A DNA stretch of 64,000 bases from Listeria swaminathanii (lineage in GTDB: Bacteria > Bacillota > Bacilli > Lactobacillales > Listeriaceae): assembly GCF_014229645.1 (NCBI RefSeq), contig NZ_JAATOD010000006.1, positions 1-64,000 of the forward strand. Reading direction: 5' to 3'. Below the pieces are notes generated by a model that saw only the letters and a list, made by a program, of their open reading frames with translations, had not been told where the DNA came from and did not search any database. The position numbers and the translations under genes are program-made. Position 1 is the first letter of the stretch. Each line of letters begins with the position of its first letter. Below, piece after piece: positions 9,893 through 18,668 of the stretch.

Positions 9893-10795
9893 TTGCATAT
9901 CTTACTTACAGGCGCAACGGGTTTTATTGGTGATCATTTAGTGCATGAATTAGAAAAATCTGATCATGAGCTTTACATTTTAACAAGGCAAAAACTGAAA
10001 AACCGTGCGAACGTACATTATATTGAATGGTTAAATGATGATAAATTACCTAATTTAGAAGATTTGCCAGTGGATGTTTGTATTAATTTTGCAGGTGCTG
10101 GTTTAATGGATGAAAAATGGACTTATGAAAGAAAAAAAGTGATTGTAAATAGCCGCATCGAAGCTACTTCAGCGCTCTTATCGATTGTGAAGAAAATGAA
10201 ATCCAAACCAAAACTATGGATTAATGCAAGTGCAATTGGGGCTTATACGTCCTCAAAATCAACTATTTATCTGGATACAGAAGAAAATACTTATGCAGAT
10301 AATTTCTTAGGAAAAACGGTTTATGAATGGGAAAAGACAGCAAGTGCGGCAAGTGATTTAGGTATTCGTGTTGTTTATGCGCGCTTTGGTCTTGTGCTTG
10401 GGACTGATGGTGGCTCGTTCCCTGTGTTTGAAAAATTATTTCAAACTTATACAGGCGGACGATTCGGTAATGGTAGACAATGGTATTCTTGGATTCATGT
10501 CGATGATGTTGTTGCAGCGATCTTATTTATTTTCGATCACGAACAAATAAGCGGTGTCGTCAACTTCACTGCCCCTCATCCTGTTCAAGAAAAGAAATTT
10601 GCAGAACGTCTTGGGAAAAAGATGCATAAACCATATAAAACACCAGTTCCTAAAAAAATTATTAAATTCATTCTTGGTGAGCGAGCAATGACTATTTTGG
10701 ATAGTCAACGCGCTTATCCAGAAAAATTAATGAGTCATCATTTTGAATTTCGCTTTGAAACATTGCAGGAAGCATTGGATGACTTGCTTGATTAA
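9893..10795 (+). CDS. YfhF-like NAD-dependent epimerase (SDR, TIGR01777 type)
   Basis: The 300-residue protein is an extended short-chain dehydrogenase. The N-terminal Rossmann motif is LLTGATGFIGDHLV, there is a NFAGAGLMDEKW block, and the C-terminal extension is typical of the YfhF/SulA-like group. In that group the usual catalytic Tyr is poorly conserved and the substrate is unknown. Older Listeria annotations call it CDP-abequose synthase-like without good support. The start is TTG 9893, just after the strong site AGAGGTGAT; the upstream in-frame GTG overlaps that site. Stress induction is expected from the promoter. Confidence 0.75.
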   Translation: MHILLTGATGFIGDHLVHELEKSDHELYILTRQKLKNRANVHYIEWLNDDKLPNLEDLPVDVCINFAGAGLMDEKWTYERKKVIVNSRIEATSALLSIVKKMKSKPKLWINASAIGAYTSSKSTIYLDTEENTYADNFLGKTVYEWEKTASAASDLGIRVVYARFGLVLGTDGGSFPVFEKLFQTYTGGRFGNGRQWYSWIHVDDVVAAILFIFDHEQISGVVNFTAPHPVQEKKFAERLGKKMHKPYKTPVPKKIIKFILGERAMTILDSQRAYPEKLMSHHFEFRFETLQEALDDLLD

Positions 10796-10796
10796 T

Positions 10797-10842
10797 AAAA
10801 AAACCAGACTCTGATTTTACTCAGAATCTGGTTTTTTTGTTT
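10797..10842. terminator. Bidirectional terminator
   Basis: An imperfect stem with arms AAACCAGA-CTCTGA and TCAGAATCTGGTTT (about 10800-10837) is flanked by A- and T-runs. It separates the convergent yfhF-like gene and mprF. Confidence 0.8.
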
Positions 10843-13414
10843 GTTCTTCTAGCGGGAAATCAAGGACGACTTGATTATTTGCAAGTGGTCGTTTTTTACC
10901 AACGAGAATCATTAATTGTAACATCGTAAACGCAATGGAGCTTCGTTTTCTAAAGGCAACAAATTTTTGTTCCCATTCGGTAACGTACTTAGATTTGAAA
11001 TTACGTAATCCTTTGAAACCGTAAAAGCCTTGACTATAACGGTAAACAAGCCCTGCTAATCGCTCGCCTAGGAAGGCATATTTACTTTCTCCGACATTCG
11101 CAAGTGGCGCCATGCCGGCATTAAATGTTTGGAATCCATCTTCTTTAGCTTGTTCGAATAAGTTGATGAAAAGGAAATCCATAATGCCTGAAGGTGCTTC
11201 TTTGGAATAACGCATTAAGTCGATGGAAGTCATTTCGTCCGTATAAGACGGCATCATGGAGGCAAAACCGACGATAGTACCCTCACCATTTTTAGCGATG
11301 GCAATAGGTGCTTGTTCTAGATAATACGTATCAAAGAAACCTAGTGAAAATCCTTTTTCTTCTCTACCATCTAGCCATTCATCGGAAACTGCTCGTAATG
11401 TAGTCCATGTTTCATGATCGAATGGTGGATTTATTATTTCAAAAGTATAGCCTTCTCGGTCGAGTTTATTCATCAGCGCGCGTTCGCCTTTTTTCTTTTT
11501 ACCGCTCATTGTAAAGTTTTGGACGTCTACGAACCCTTCTTCACCAAGCTTGATAAAGTCAAAACCGTGATCGTGTAAATAGGGAATCATCGTGCCGCGA
11601 ACTTCATAGAAAACTGGTCGATAGCCGAATCTGTCTGCATTAAGCATGACTTCTTCAATCGCATCTTCCATTTTATCCATGTTCCCGGTTGGTTCTCCCA
11701 TGATGACCATTTTATCGGCAATAATTCGGTAAGCGAAAAGTACTTCCCCGTCCGCTGCCCAGAAAAGGAGTTTATCACGCAAGAACATTGTATGGCTGAC
11801 TTCATTTCCGCCCCATTTTGCTAGGTGATCGCGCACTTTGACTGCTTCAAATGGGGAGCCTAATTTTTCTTTTGTTGTCGATAAATAAATGTAAATAACG
11901 ACTAAACTGACGACGGCGATAAAGACACCGACAAAACCGACTAGCCATAGATGTTCAGAGGCAATACGTAAATAGTCTGGAATTTCTTTGGAATGTTTGA
12001 TATTTGGCGAATTGTAAATGCCGATAACAATATAACCTGCCAAACATACAATGAAAATAATACTATCAATAATTACTTTACTCCATGTATACACCAGTTT
12101 TTCCCGGTAAAATTCGTTGCGAGCTAGGAATAAACATAATAGAACAATTCCTAAAAAGACAGCTTGCTTGATAGAGAACACGCGAGCTAATGTGTTGAAA
12201 ATCGCGCAACCTAGTACGATGACAGTAATGATGTAAGCTTTCTTCGTTTTACATTCGATTCCTCTTGCAAGTCCAAGTAGTAAAAAGCCGAAAGCGACAA
12301 TCGTAATTTGTGATGTAAATAAGAAATTAAACGGCATAATTTTGTATAGGAATGGCACATGGTAAATGGCGTTTGGCACAGATGAAGATAAAATCAGCAA
12401 TAAGCCAGAACCATAAACAAAGATAACTAAAAATCGATGCGCCACTTTTTGTAAGAATAGTAGTGGTAATCCTTCTAAAAAGTCGTTTACTCTTTTGCCG
12501 GCTTTTTGTACGAAGAATAGTAAGCCAACTACAAAAGGAATAATATAGTAGAAAATCCGATAAAATAGCATCCAAGCGAGTGCTAATTCTTGAGAAACGC
12601 CTAATTGGCTAAGTCCAAGAATCATCACAACATCAAATGTCCCTACTCCACCTGGAACCATCGAAGCAATCCCAATCACCGAAGCGATAACAAACAATGG
12701 GAACACTTTGAAAATATCGACTGGTTCTCCCATCAAAGTACCAATAATGGCGAAACAGCCAAAAGCGAAGCCCCATTCTAAAAGGGACGCTACGATTAAT
12801 GTTAGTTCTCGTTTTATTGGTAAATCGACAAATAGTGACTTGCTTTTCCATTTTGTAATTGTAAATAAAATTGGGAAGTACAGTCCCCCAGCAAGTAACC
12901 ACGGCCAGTAATTAACAAAATGATTTGCAAAGCCTGGAATGAGTAATGTCGCTAGTGATACTAAACAGTAAATCGATAAGCCGGATACTAAGAATAAAGC
13001 AATTTTGGAAATAGCTAGTAAAATTTCTTTGTGCGAGGCATTTTTTCCGTAAAAGCTTGCTCTTAGGCTGGCTCCTAACACTCCCCCGAATCCACCAATA
13101 TTAGTAAAGGTGTTCGTGATCCAACCAGAAGCAATTACGTGCGTTGGCGAAAACTTGCCTGGTAGCAATTTGACGATGACATAATCATATAAAAGCATTG
13201 GGGTAACGGATATTAAGCCAACGATAAACATAATAAATATTTGTTCTGGGCTTTGGGAAGTGATATTTTCTTTTAATGAAGGATAGTCAATTCCCGTCGC
13301 AATACTAATAATTTCAAATGTAACGAACCCCATAACAAATGTGATAAAAATTATTTTTACGATGGTGCTATTTTTTTGAAACCATGCATAAGCTTGCATT
13401 AATTTTTCTTTCAT
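10817..13414 (-). CDS. mprF: Phosphatidylglycerol lysyltransferase MprF
   Basis: MprF transfers lysine from Lys-tRNA to phosphatidylglycerol and flips the product outward. This lowers surface charge and gives resistance to cationic peptides. At 865 residues it has the full bifunctional layout. An N-terminal set of about 13-14 membrane segments forms the flippase (roughly 1-520), with MVPGGVGTFDVVMI typical of it. A C-terminal GNAT-like synthase domain (about 540-840) contains the GLRNFKSKY tail. The stop is near the shared terminator. The VanZ-like gene starts 28 bp upstream and is probably co-transcribed. In Listeria this locus is known to be under VirR control; I did not identify a VirR site with confidence. 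Confidence 0.93.
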   Translation of the reverse strand: MKEKLMQAYAWFQKNSTIVKIIFITFVMGFVTFEIISIATGIDYPSLKENITSQSPEQIFIMFIVGLISVTPMLLYDYVIVKLLPGKFSPTHVIASGWITNTFTNIGGFGGVLGASLRASFYGKNASHKEILLAISKIALFLVSGLSIYCLVSLATLLIPGFANHFVNYWPWLLAGGLYFPILFTITKWKSKSLFVDLPIKRELTLIVASLLEWGFAFGCFAIIGTLMGEPVDIFKVFPLFVIASVIGIASMVPGGVGTFDVVMILGLSQLGVSQELALAWMLFYRIFYYIIPFVVGLLFFVQKAGKRVNDFLEGLPLLFLQKVAHRFLVIFVYGSGLLLILSSSVPNAIYHVPFLYKIMPFNFLFTSQITIVAFGFLLLGLARGIECKTKKAYIITVIVLGCAIFNTLARVFSIKQAVFLGIVLLCLFLARNEFYREKLVYTWSKVIIDSIIFIVCLAGYIVIGIYNSPNIKHSKEIPDYLRIASEHLWLVGFVGVFIAVVSLVVIYIYLSTTKEKLGSPFEAVKVRDHLAKWGGNEVSHTMFLRDKLLFWAADGEVLFAYRIIADKMVIMGEPTGNMDKMEDAIEEVMLNADRFGYRPVFYEVRGTMIPYLHDHGFDFIKLGEEGFVDVQNFTMSGKKKKGERALMNKLDREGYTFEIINPPFDHETWTTLRAVSDEWLDGREEKGFSLGFFDTYYLEQAPIAIAKNGEGTIVGFASMMPSYTDEMTSIDLMRYSKEAPSGIMDFLFINLFEQAKEDGFQTFNAGMAPLANVGESKYAFLGERLAGLVYRYSQGFYGFKGLRNFKSKYVTEWEQKFVAFRKRSSIAFTMLQLMILVGKKRPLANNQVVLDFPLEEQTKKPDSE

Positions 13415-13441
13415 AATAGAGTCTCCTTAACAATTTTCCAT

Positions 13442-14116
13442 TCATCTTCTTTTATTTATTCGTTTTCTAACGGATGGCACAGCGTAAGCAAGTAAGATAC
13501 CTATTAAACCACTTAACGTATTTAAAATGATGTCATCTATATCTGTCGAACGATTAGGTGGAAGCGAAATACTTTCGAACCCTGTAATCATCGTCGTCTG
13601 TGCAAATTGAAGCAGTTCAATGCCGCATGATGTAAGAAATACTACTAACAATGTTTTTCCGGCTGTGCTTGTTATTTTGAAGTAAAGCATGAAGAAAGAC
13701 AGCGGGCATAACAATAAAACATTCCCGATAATTTGAATGATGGTAGGCATCGTTGGTAATGTTTGCTTAAATGTATTTTCTATAGTTGTAAAAGGTATTA
13801 AGTTGATCATTTCTTTTTGAATATGAAAGTTTCCAGTGTAGGTACTGTTGACGAAATCTCCAATTGATATGTAAGCCACTAGATGCAATAAGATAATTAT
13901 ATATAGAATGAAAACGCAAAACCAGATAAAGTCTATCCAATTCTTCAATTTAGCCATGTTCGTTAATATGAGCGTTGCTAAAAATAGTAAACAACTGTTA
14001 GCAATTGTATTGATTAAATCAGCGTTATTCCCAAATTGTAGTGCGAGCGAAACCCCGTAAAGGAGATATAGTGCTGGCAATAACAACACAAAAAAACGGC
14101 ATTTTTGGACCTGCAT
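13442..14116 (-). CDS. VanZ-like membrane protein
   Basis: The 224 residues contain about five membrane segments. The pattern fits the VanZ family: NLIPFTTIENTF after the second segments, then GNVLLLCPLSFFM, then SCGIELLQ, and the DIDDIILNTLSGLIGILL motif near the C terminus. VanZ proteins affect teicoplanin or lipoglycopeptide tolerance in other bacteria, but most chromosomal members have no assigned role. Adjacency to mprF suggests a joint cell-envelope function. Confidence 0.75.
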   Translation of the reverse strand: MQVQKCRFFVLLLPALYLLYGVSLALQFGNNADLINTIANSCLLFLATLILTNMAKLKNWIDFIWFCVFILYIIILLHLVAYISIGDFVNSTYTGNFHIQKEMINLIPFTTIENTFKQTLPTMPTIIQIIGNVLLLCPLSFFMLYFKITSTAGKTLLVVFLTSCGIELLQFAQTTMITGFESISLPPNRSTDIDDIILNTLSGLIGILLAYAVPSVRKRINKRR

Positions 14117-14222
14117 TCTCGTATTCCAACGCCTTCCGTTTCAAAATCAGCTTTCAGACTCTCTGAATAAGCTCCTAGTAACAGTTTAGCAGATATAAAA
14201 ATGAAAAGAAAGCTTGTTTGTG

Positions 14223-14248
14223 CTTACATTTTTGCAAGCTTATGTAAG
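14223..14248. promoter_or_regulatory. Inverted repeat between vanZ-mprF and the cation exporter
   Basis: CTTACAT (14223-14229) and ATGTAAG (14242-14248) form a perfect 7-bp inverted repeat with a 12-bp spacer in the divergent intergenic region. It could be an operator for either side. The regulator is unknown. Confidence 0.35.
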
Positions 14249-14323
14249 GCTTTCAGGTTCTTATTTTCTTTTTAGCCAAAAAAGTGCTACAATTTCTTAA
14301 TGATATTCGTGGAGGAGACTAGG

Positions 14324-15289
14324 ATGAAAGAATTATTAGGGTTATTAAAAGAAGGTAATAAATCCGCCTTAACAGCGGCTCTTGTTAATACAATTGTTTC
14401 CATTATTAAAGGGGTTACTTATTTTTTTACTGGAAATATCGCTATGTTTGCCGAAACGTTACATAGTCTTGGTGATGCGGCTAACCAGTTTTTCGTATTT
14501 ATTGGTTCTGCTTTAAGTAAAAAGCGGCCAACAAAACGCTTTCCGCACGGCTTTGGACGGATGGTTAACTTAGTATTACTTGGTGCAGTTATCGTGGTTG
14601 GAATTATGGCGTTTGAAACGATTCGTGAAGGTTTCGCGCATATTATCCATCCGACAAGTTCGACTGGTTTTCTGATTAATCTTACTGTCCTTTTACTTTG
14701 TACCGTACTTGAGTTTTCGGTGCTAGTGAAGGCGATGCATGAAATTGCGCATGATGTTGGTTTAGAATCTAAAGGGCTGCAGTTATTTAAAGATAGTATT
14801 TTAAATCTTGGTAAAGCAAAAGCAGCGACAAAACTTGTTTTCTTGGAAGATTCTGTTGCAACTGGTGGCGGATTGCTCGCGATGATTGCGGTCATTATTT
14901 CGCACTTCACCCCTTTTCATCAAGCGGAAGGTATTGCATCCATGTTGATTGGTGTAATGATGTTTATCGTGGTTGGGAAAGTCTTTTTGGACAATGCGGC
15001 GGGTGTTATTGGCGAGTCGGATCAAAGTATGCATTTGACAGTTGGTCAGCTAGTAATGAGCGATCCGGATGTTCGCGATATTCAAGTTTTAACGGTGCTT
15101 AAAGAAGGCGATGTTTTCCACGTGGATGTTGAGGTGGAGCTAGACCCTATGCTTACACTTGCTGAAGTGGATGATATTAAAGATCGTTTAGAAGAAAATA
15201 TCGGAAACCTTCGCGGTGTTGCGGATGTATTAATCTCGTTTGATGAAGATGATGCTATTCGTAACTGGGAATACGGGGACGGACGATAA
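14324..15289 (+). CDS. Cation diffusion facilitator family transporter
   Basis: The 321-residue protein has about six membrane segments and the HxxxD metal site in AETLHSLGDAANQ, as in CDF efflux pumps for Zn, Co, Fe or Mn. A C-terminal cytoplasmic ferredoxin-like domain (about 225-315, with DVRDIQVLTV and HVDVEVELD) completes the family layout. The metal cannot be assigned. The ATG at 14324 follows GGAGGAG by six bases, which is better than the in-frame ATG at 14300. A strong terminator follows. Confidence 0.83.
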   Translation: MKELLGLLKEGNKSALTAALVNTIVSIIKGVTYFFTGNIAMFAETLHSLGDAANQFFVFIGSALSKKRPTKRFPHGFGRMVNLVLLGAVIVVGIMAFETIREGFAHIIHPTSSTGFLINLTVLLLCTVLEFSVLVKAMHEIAHDVGLESKGLQLFKDSILNLGKAKAATKLVFLEDSVATGGGLLAMIAVIISHFTPFHQAEGIASMLIGVMMFIVVGKVFLDNAAGVIGESDQSMHLTVGQLVMSDPDVRDIQVLTVLKEGDVFHVDVEVELDPMLTLAEVDDIKDRLEENIGNLRGVADVLISFDEDDAIRNWEYGDGR

Positions 15290-15295
15290 ATCAGG

Positions 15296-15330
15296 AAAAG
15301 CCAAGTGCGGTTCGCGCACTTGGCTTTTTT
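15296..15330. terminator. Bidirectional terminator
   Basis: A perfect 14-bp stem with arms AAAAGCCAAGTGCG (15296-15309) and CGCACTTGGCTTTT (15315-15328) lies between convergent genes. Confidence 0.92.
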
Positions 15331-15872
15331 TAGTCTCCGGGGTTAATAATCGCAAGCACTTGATGATCTTCCCACGTTCCGTTAATCCGCACATTTTTAA
15401 CAGCGAGCCCTTCTATATGAAAACCCGCTTTTAAAAGAACTTGTTTCGAGCGTTCGTTTTTCGGCATCACACCCGCTTCAATACGATGAAGTCCAAGGAT
15501 ATCAAAACCAAAATCTACTATTAACTCTACCGCTTCTGTTGCATAACCATTTCCATTGTGCGCTTTATCAAGAAAATAACCGATAAACGCGGATTGCAAA
15601 GATTCCCGCAAAATGCTAAATAAATTAATCGTACCAATCAGTTCATCTGTATCGTTCAAGAAAATTCCATAATAATACTCCACATCACTTGCAGCAAAAT
15701 CTTCTAAACGTGAAATAAGCGATTGCTGTTCTTCTATTGAATAAAATCGCTCATCCCGCTCCATCGAAAACCCTTCAAAAAAAACTTTATTCGCTAAATG
15801 AAAAGCCAATTTTTGATTTGCATCTGATATTTGAAAAGGCCGTAAGTAAATCCGTTCCCCTGTAATCCGCAT
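15330..15872 (-). CDS. RimJ/RimL-type GNAT N-acetyltransferase
   Basis: The 180 residues fit the RimJ subgroup of GNAT acetyltransferases. They begin RITGERIYLRPFQISDA, have the acetyl-CoA segment YFLDKAHNGNGYATEAVELI, and end the fold with AGVMPKNERSKQVLLKAGF. Likely substrates are protein N-termini or small amines; none can be named. A sigma-B-type promoter is present upstream, so stress expression is predicted. I recall lmo1698 as a sigma-B regulon member, consistent with this. Confidence 0.8.
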   Translation of the reverse strand: MRITGERIYLRPFQISDANQKLAFHLANKVFFEGFSMERDERFYSIEEQQSLISRLEDFAASDVEYYYGIFLNDTDELIGTINLFSILRESLQSAFIGYFLDKAHNGNGYATEAVELIVDFGFDILGLHRIEAGVMPKNERSKQVLLKAGFHIEGLAVKNVRINGTWEDHQVLAIINPGD

Positions 15873-15955
15873 CGTTATCCCTCCCGCATTTTTCTAAATT
15901 ATAAGATTGTTCTTGAGTGATTGCAAGCATGACTACCATGCCAAATTTCTCCATT

Positions 15956-15980
15956 ATACCCATTTTATTAAAAAATAAAC
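15956..15980 (-). promoter_or_regulatory. Sigma-B-type promoter of the acetyltransferase gene
   Basis: On the minus strand GTTT (15977-15980), a 15-bp spacer and GGGTAT (15956-15961) match the sigma-B consensus closely. It stands 83 bp before the start of the acetyltransferase gene. Confidence 0.75.
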
Positions 15981-16062
15981 CTTCTATTACGAATATAAGT
16001 GTGTTATTATGTTGATGTTGGTTATTTTTATATTATTTTTCTAAAAAATGGAGGTTTTTTTA

Positions 16063-16965
16063 ATGATTGTTAATGCGGAAACAGAAGACGCAACTCTCCT
16101 TCTCGATGGTTTACTTCAAAACGTGGCAATAATTCGTTTTGATACTAATAAAAAAGTAACTTATGCTAATGCTCTTTTCGCGGAAGCTATGGGATACTCA
16201 GAAGATGAAATGATGAAATTGTCCCATCCTGACTTATGCTTTCCTGATTTTGTTCAAAGTGCAAGCTACAAAGAAATGTGGACCAACCTGCTTGCTGGGC
16301 AAAAATTTCAAAATAAAATTGAACGAAAAAATGCACGTGGCGAGCGTGTTTGGTTTGAAGCGACTTATATCCCGATTATTCGCGAAGATACTGTTGTTGG
16401 TGTGGCAAAAATCGCGACTGACATTACGCGAAGAGAAGAAACAGTCCATGATTTTGCATCAGGTTTGAAAAATATGGCAACCAATTTAAAAGAACATTCC
16501 AGTGTTGGAAAAACGCGCAGTGAAGCTCTCCTCGAACTCGTGAAGTCAATCACGAAAGAATCGAATGAGAATACTGTTACTCTACACGACTTACAAACGG
16601 AAGCACAAAATATTCATGGAATTATTAATACAATTAATGGTATTGCCTCGCAAACGAATTTACTGGCGCTAAATGCAGCGATTGAAGCCGCACGTGCTGG
16701 TGATGCTGGCCGTGGCTTTAGTGTTGTCGCGGAAGAGGTTCGCAAACTTTCGAGCCGTGTGGAAGAAGCGATTAAAGAAGTTGAAAAAAGCGTCAATGGT
16801 ATCACCCAAGAAATTAATACGATTTCCAGTGGTACAGAACGCGTCGAAGCAAAAGTCGAGGAAAGCCAAGAAGTCCTTATTTTATCTTTAGAAGATTTTA
16901 GCCAAATTGAATCTGCCTCTACTGCTTTGGATCAAAATGCCGGTGCCTTCACAAAAATGATTTAA
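16063..16965 (+). CDS. Soluble PAS-domain methyl-accepting chemotaxis protein
   Basis: The 300-residue protein has an N-terminal PAS domain (about 10-125, with [21 protein letters not shown]) followed by a shortened MCP signalling domain. The hairpin tip sequence [19 protein letters not shown], which docks CheA and CheW, is intact. No membrane segment or HAMP domain is visible, so the receptor is cytoplasmic. By family knowledge such PAS-MCPs sense redox, oxygen or internal ligands through a bound cofactor. The start at 16063 follows GGAGG; the ATG at 16048 overlaps that site. Confidence 0.88.
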   Translation: MIVNAETEDATLLLDGLLQNVAIIRFDTNKKVTYANALFAEAMGYSEDEMMKLSHPDLCFPDFVQSASYKEMWTNLLAGQKFQNKIERKNARGERVWFEATYIPIIREDTVVGVAKIATDITRREETVHDFASGLKNMATNLKEHSSVGKTRSEALLELVKSITKESNENTVTLHDLQTEAQNIHGIINTINGIASQTNLLALNAAIEAARAGDAGRGFSVVAEEVRKLSSRVEEAIKEVEKSVNGITQEINTISSGTERVEAKVEESQEVLILSLEDFSQIESASTALDQNAGAFTKMI

Positions 16966-16992
16966 CCGACTGCATAAAGGAGCGAAGAAATC

Positions 16993-17199
16993 TTGAAACT
17001 AATAGGAAAACATCCTTCTGGTCGTGCCATTATTATTCGTTTAAACAACCAAGAGTACCATTATGAAACCGCAAATAGTTTTGGAAGCGCCACTTCATTA
17101 ACACGAGCAAAAACAGAAGCTAGAGCTGATAGTTTTACACCAATTGAAATGGATCAAGGTCTACATATTGGTAATTGGCACTGGAAAGAGCTTGGATAA
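16993..17199 (+). CDS. Conserved small protein of unknown function
   Basis: A 68-residue acidic/neutral protein starts at TTG 16993, with AAGGAG eleven bases upstream and 27 bases after the chemoreceptor stop. It is probably co-transcribed with that gene and ends before a strong terminator. No membrane segment, signal peptide or recognised motif is seen. I do not recognise the family. Confidence 0.6.
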   Translation: MKLIGKHPSGRAIIIRLNNQEYHYETANSFGSATSLTRAKTEARADSFTPIEMDQGLHIGNWHWKELG

Positions 17200-17209
17200 A
17201 CCTAACAAA

Positions 17210-17250
17210 ATAGGTAGCAAAAATCTGAAATCAGATTTTTGCTACCTATT
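17210..17250. terminator. Long perfect-stem terminator
   Basis: A 19-bp perfect stem runs 17210-17228 paired with 17231-17249 and is followed by T-rich sequence. It can serve both the chemoreceptor operon and the convergent gene at 17272. Confidence 0.85.
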
Positions 17251-17271
17251 TTTCATGTATAACTACATTTT

Positions 17272-17706
17272 TTATTCTATACCTAGATACTGTTTAGCCA
17301 CTAATTTGACGAACAAATTGCTTGGCTTGGTTGTTTCTAAATAAGTTGCTAATCCTTTTTCAAGAACTGGCTTAATATTGTTGTCGATATTTATTTGAAT
17401 ACAATCTATGACTTCTTTCTTCTCTAGAAAATCTATTTGATACTCTTTGTTCAATACGCCTTTATCATAAAAAGTAAATCTTCCAAATACATCACTAGTA
17501 TTAGTTTTAGGATATTTTATTGTAGGATTAAGTTTCACTAATAAAAAACCGTAATTTATAAAATAAGTATTACCATAATTCGATTTTTGAAATTCAACAC
17601 AAATTATAATTGTATCCGTTCGCAAATAGTACGCCTTTTGTTCGAAAGAAAATCCATTTTCCTTTAATTTATTACCAACTATTTTTTTAAATTCCGTCTT
17701 ATTCAT
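17272..17706 (-). CDS. DUF4304-like protein
   Basis: The 144-residue protein resembles the DUF4304 family. It begins with a helix (FKKIVGNKLKENGFSFEQKAYY), then alternating strands with VEFQKSNYGNTYFINYGFLL, as in that family. Homologues are scattered in Firmicutes and some accompany toxin-immunity loci, but no toxin is visible here. The function is unknown. It lies between a terminator and the next unknown gene on the same strand. Family assignment is moderate. Confidence 0.55.
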   Translation of the reverse strand: MNKTEFKKIVGNKLKENGFSFEQKAYYLRTDTIIICVEFQKSNYGNTYFINYGFLLVKLNPTIKYPKTNTSDVFGRFTFYDKGVLNKEYQIDFLEKKEVIDCIQINIDNNIKPVLEKGLATYLETTKPSNLFVKLVAKQYLGIE

Positions 17707-17742
17707 CTGTTAACTCCTAAAGTGTTTGAGAAGCTATTTAGA

Positions 17743-18096
17743 TTACGCATTTAGCGCTTGTTCTAATTGATCTTTAAAGGCAGTTGCCACATCAAACACA
17801 GTAACAAATTGGAAATCGCTCACGTTATATTGAACAACAAACTTATCATCACGATGGCGAACCATAATGGAAGAGCGAACTTTATCACCAATTGCGTCCC
17901 CTGCTTGTGTTTCATTATAGAAAACCCAGTGTGTTGCTTCGATTGGATTTGCTGTTTTTTCTGCAAGGTCGCTTTGAATGAGTTGTTTTATTTCGTCACT
18001 TAATTCTGGCGCGAATTCATTTTCGATATAGCCGTACCAAATAGTTCGGTAATACTTTGCTTCAAATTCATTTGTTTCATCAAATAGTTTTTTCAT
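17743..18096 (-). CDS. Conserved hypothetical protein
   Basis: A 117-residue soluble acidic protein with an aromatic core (YYRTIWYGYI, ATHWVFYNE) has no recognised domain. AGGAGG-type bases precede the ATG. It sits directly downstream of fosX on the same strand with a 28-bp gap, so the two may share a transcript. Its role is not inferable from sequence. Confidence 0.65.
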   Translation of the reverse strand: MKKLFDETNEFEAKYYRTIWYGYIENEFAPELSDEIKQLIQSDLAEKTANPIEATHWVFYNETQAGDAIGDKVRSSIMVRHRDDKFVVQYNVSDFQFVTVFDVATAFKDQLEQALNA

Positions 18097-18124
18097 GACT
18101 GTTTCCTCCTATTGGGTGTTATTT

Positions 18125-18526
18125 CTATTCGTGATACCTTTTTAAGCGTTCTTCTAATGTCCCAGCGTGTAGTTCAAAAAGGTGATTATCAAAATCGTAA
18201 AAATAAATCGACCGTCCCTCACCTTGGACTCTAGGGCGTTCTGGTTTTATTTCCACACCGAGAGATTTAATCCGCTCGATATGTTCATCCACTTCCTCGG
18301 ATTGAATTTGGAACGCAATATGATTGTAAGTTCGCTCTTGTAAAGATTCCCCTTCCATAATACAAATCCACAGACCAGCTATTAGAAAAAATTTTTCTTT
18401 GGAAAGTGAAAAAGTGTTATCTCCACTGGAATAGATTTCTTCTGCATTAAAAATATTCTGTAAGAAAGCAGTTGTTCTATTCAAATCTTTCACGATGAGC
18501 GTTATATGGCTTAATCCTGAAACCAT
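18125..18526 (-). CDS. fosX: Fosfomycin resistance hydrolase FosX
   Basis: FosX is a Mn-dependent member of the vicinal-oxygen-chelate superfamily. It opens the fosfomycin epoxide with water and explains intrinsic fosfomycin resistance in Listeria. The 133 residues carry the metal ligands H7, H69 and E118 and the catalytic E44. E44 distinguishes hydrolytic FosX from the thiol-transferring FosA and FosB. The sequence is very close to the L. monocytogenes FosX I know. It lies at the left border of the accessory pocket at 18551-21243. Confidence 0.95.
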   Translation of the reverse strand: MVSGLSHITLIVKDLNRTTAFLQNIFNAEEIYSSGDNTFSLSKEKFFLIAGLWICIMEGESLQERTYNHIAFQIQSEEVDEHIERIKSLGVEIKPERPRVQGEGRSIYFYDFDNHLFELHAGTLEERLKRYHE

Positions 18527-18550
18527 AATTTTTCCACCAATCTTTATTTA

Positions 18551-18579
18551 TCTTTTAACTGCAAAAGTACTACGGTCTC
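18551..18579 (-). repeat. Remnant of the RNA methyltransferase gene 3' end (copy A)
   Basis: GCAAAAGTACTACGGTCTC (18561-18579) is identical to 21258-21276 in the last codons of the intact methyltransferase gene, and similarity extends left to 18551. On the minus strand it still reads ETVVLLQLK. It is in direct orientation with the intact copy and with copy B, and marks the left edge of the inserted DNA. Confidence 0.85.
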
Positions 18580-18668
18580 AACGTATATCTACACTATAAA
18601 TATTTCTACAAAATTTTGCGCCAGTTAATTCATAGTTTTAAAGAATTGAAATATCAAAATCTTATATT

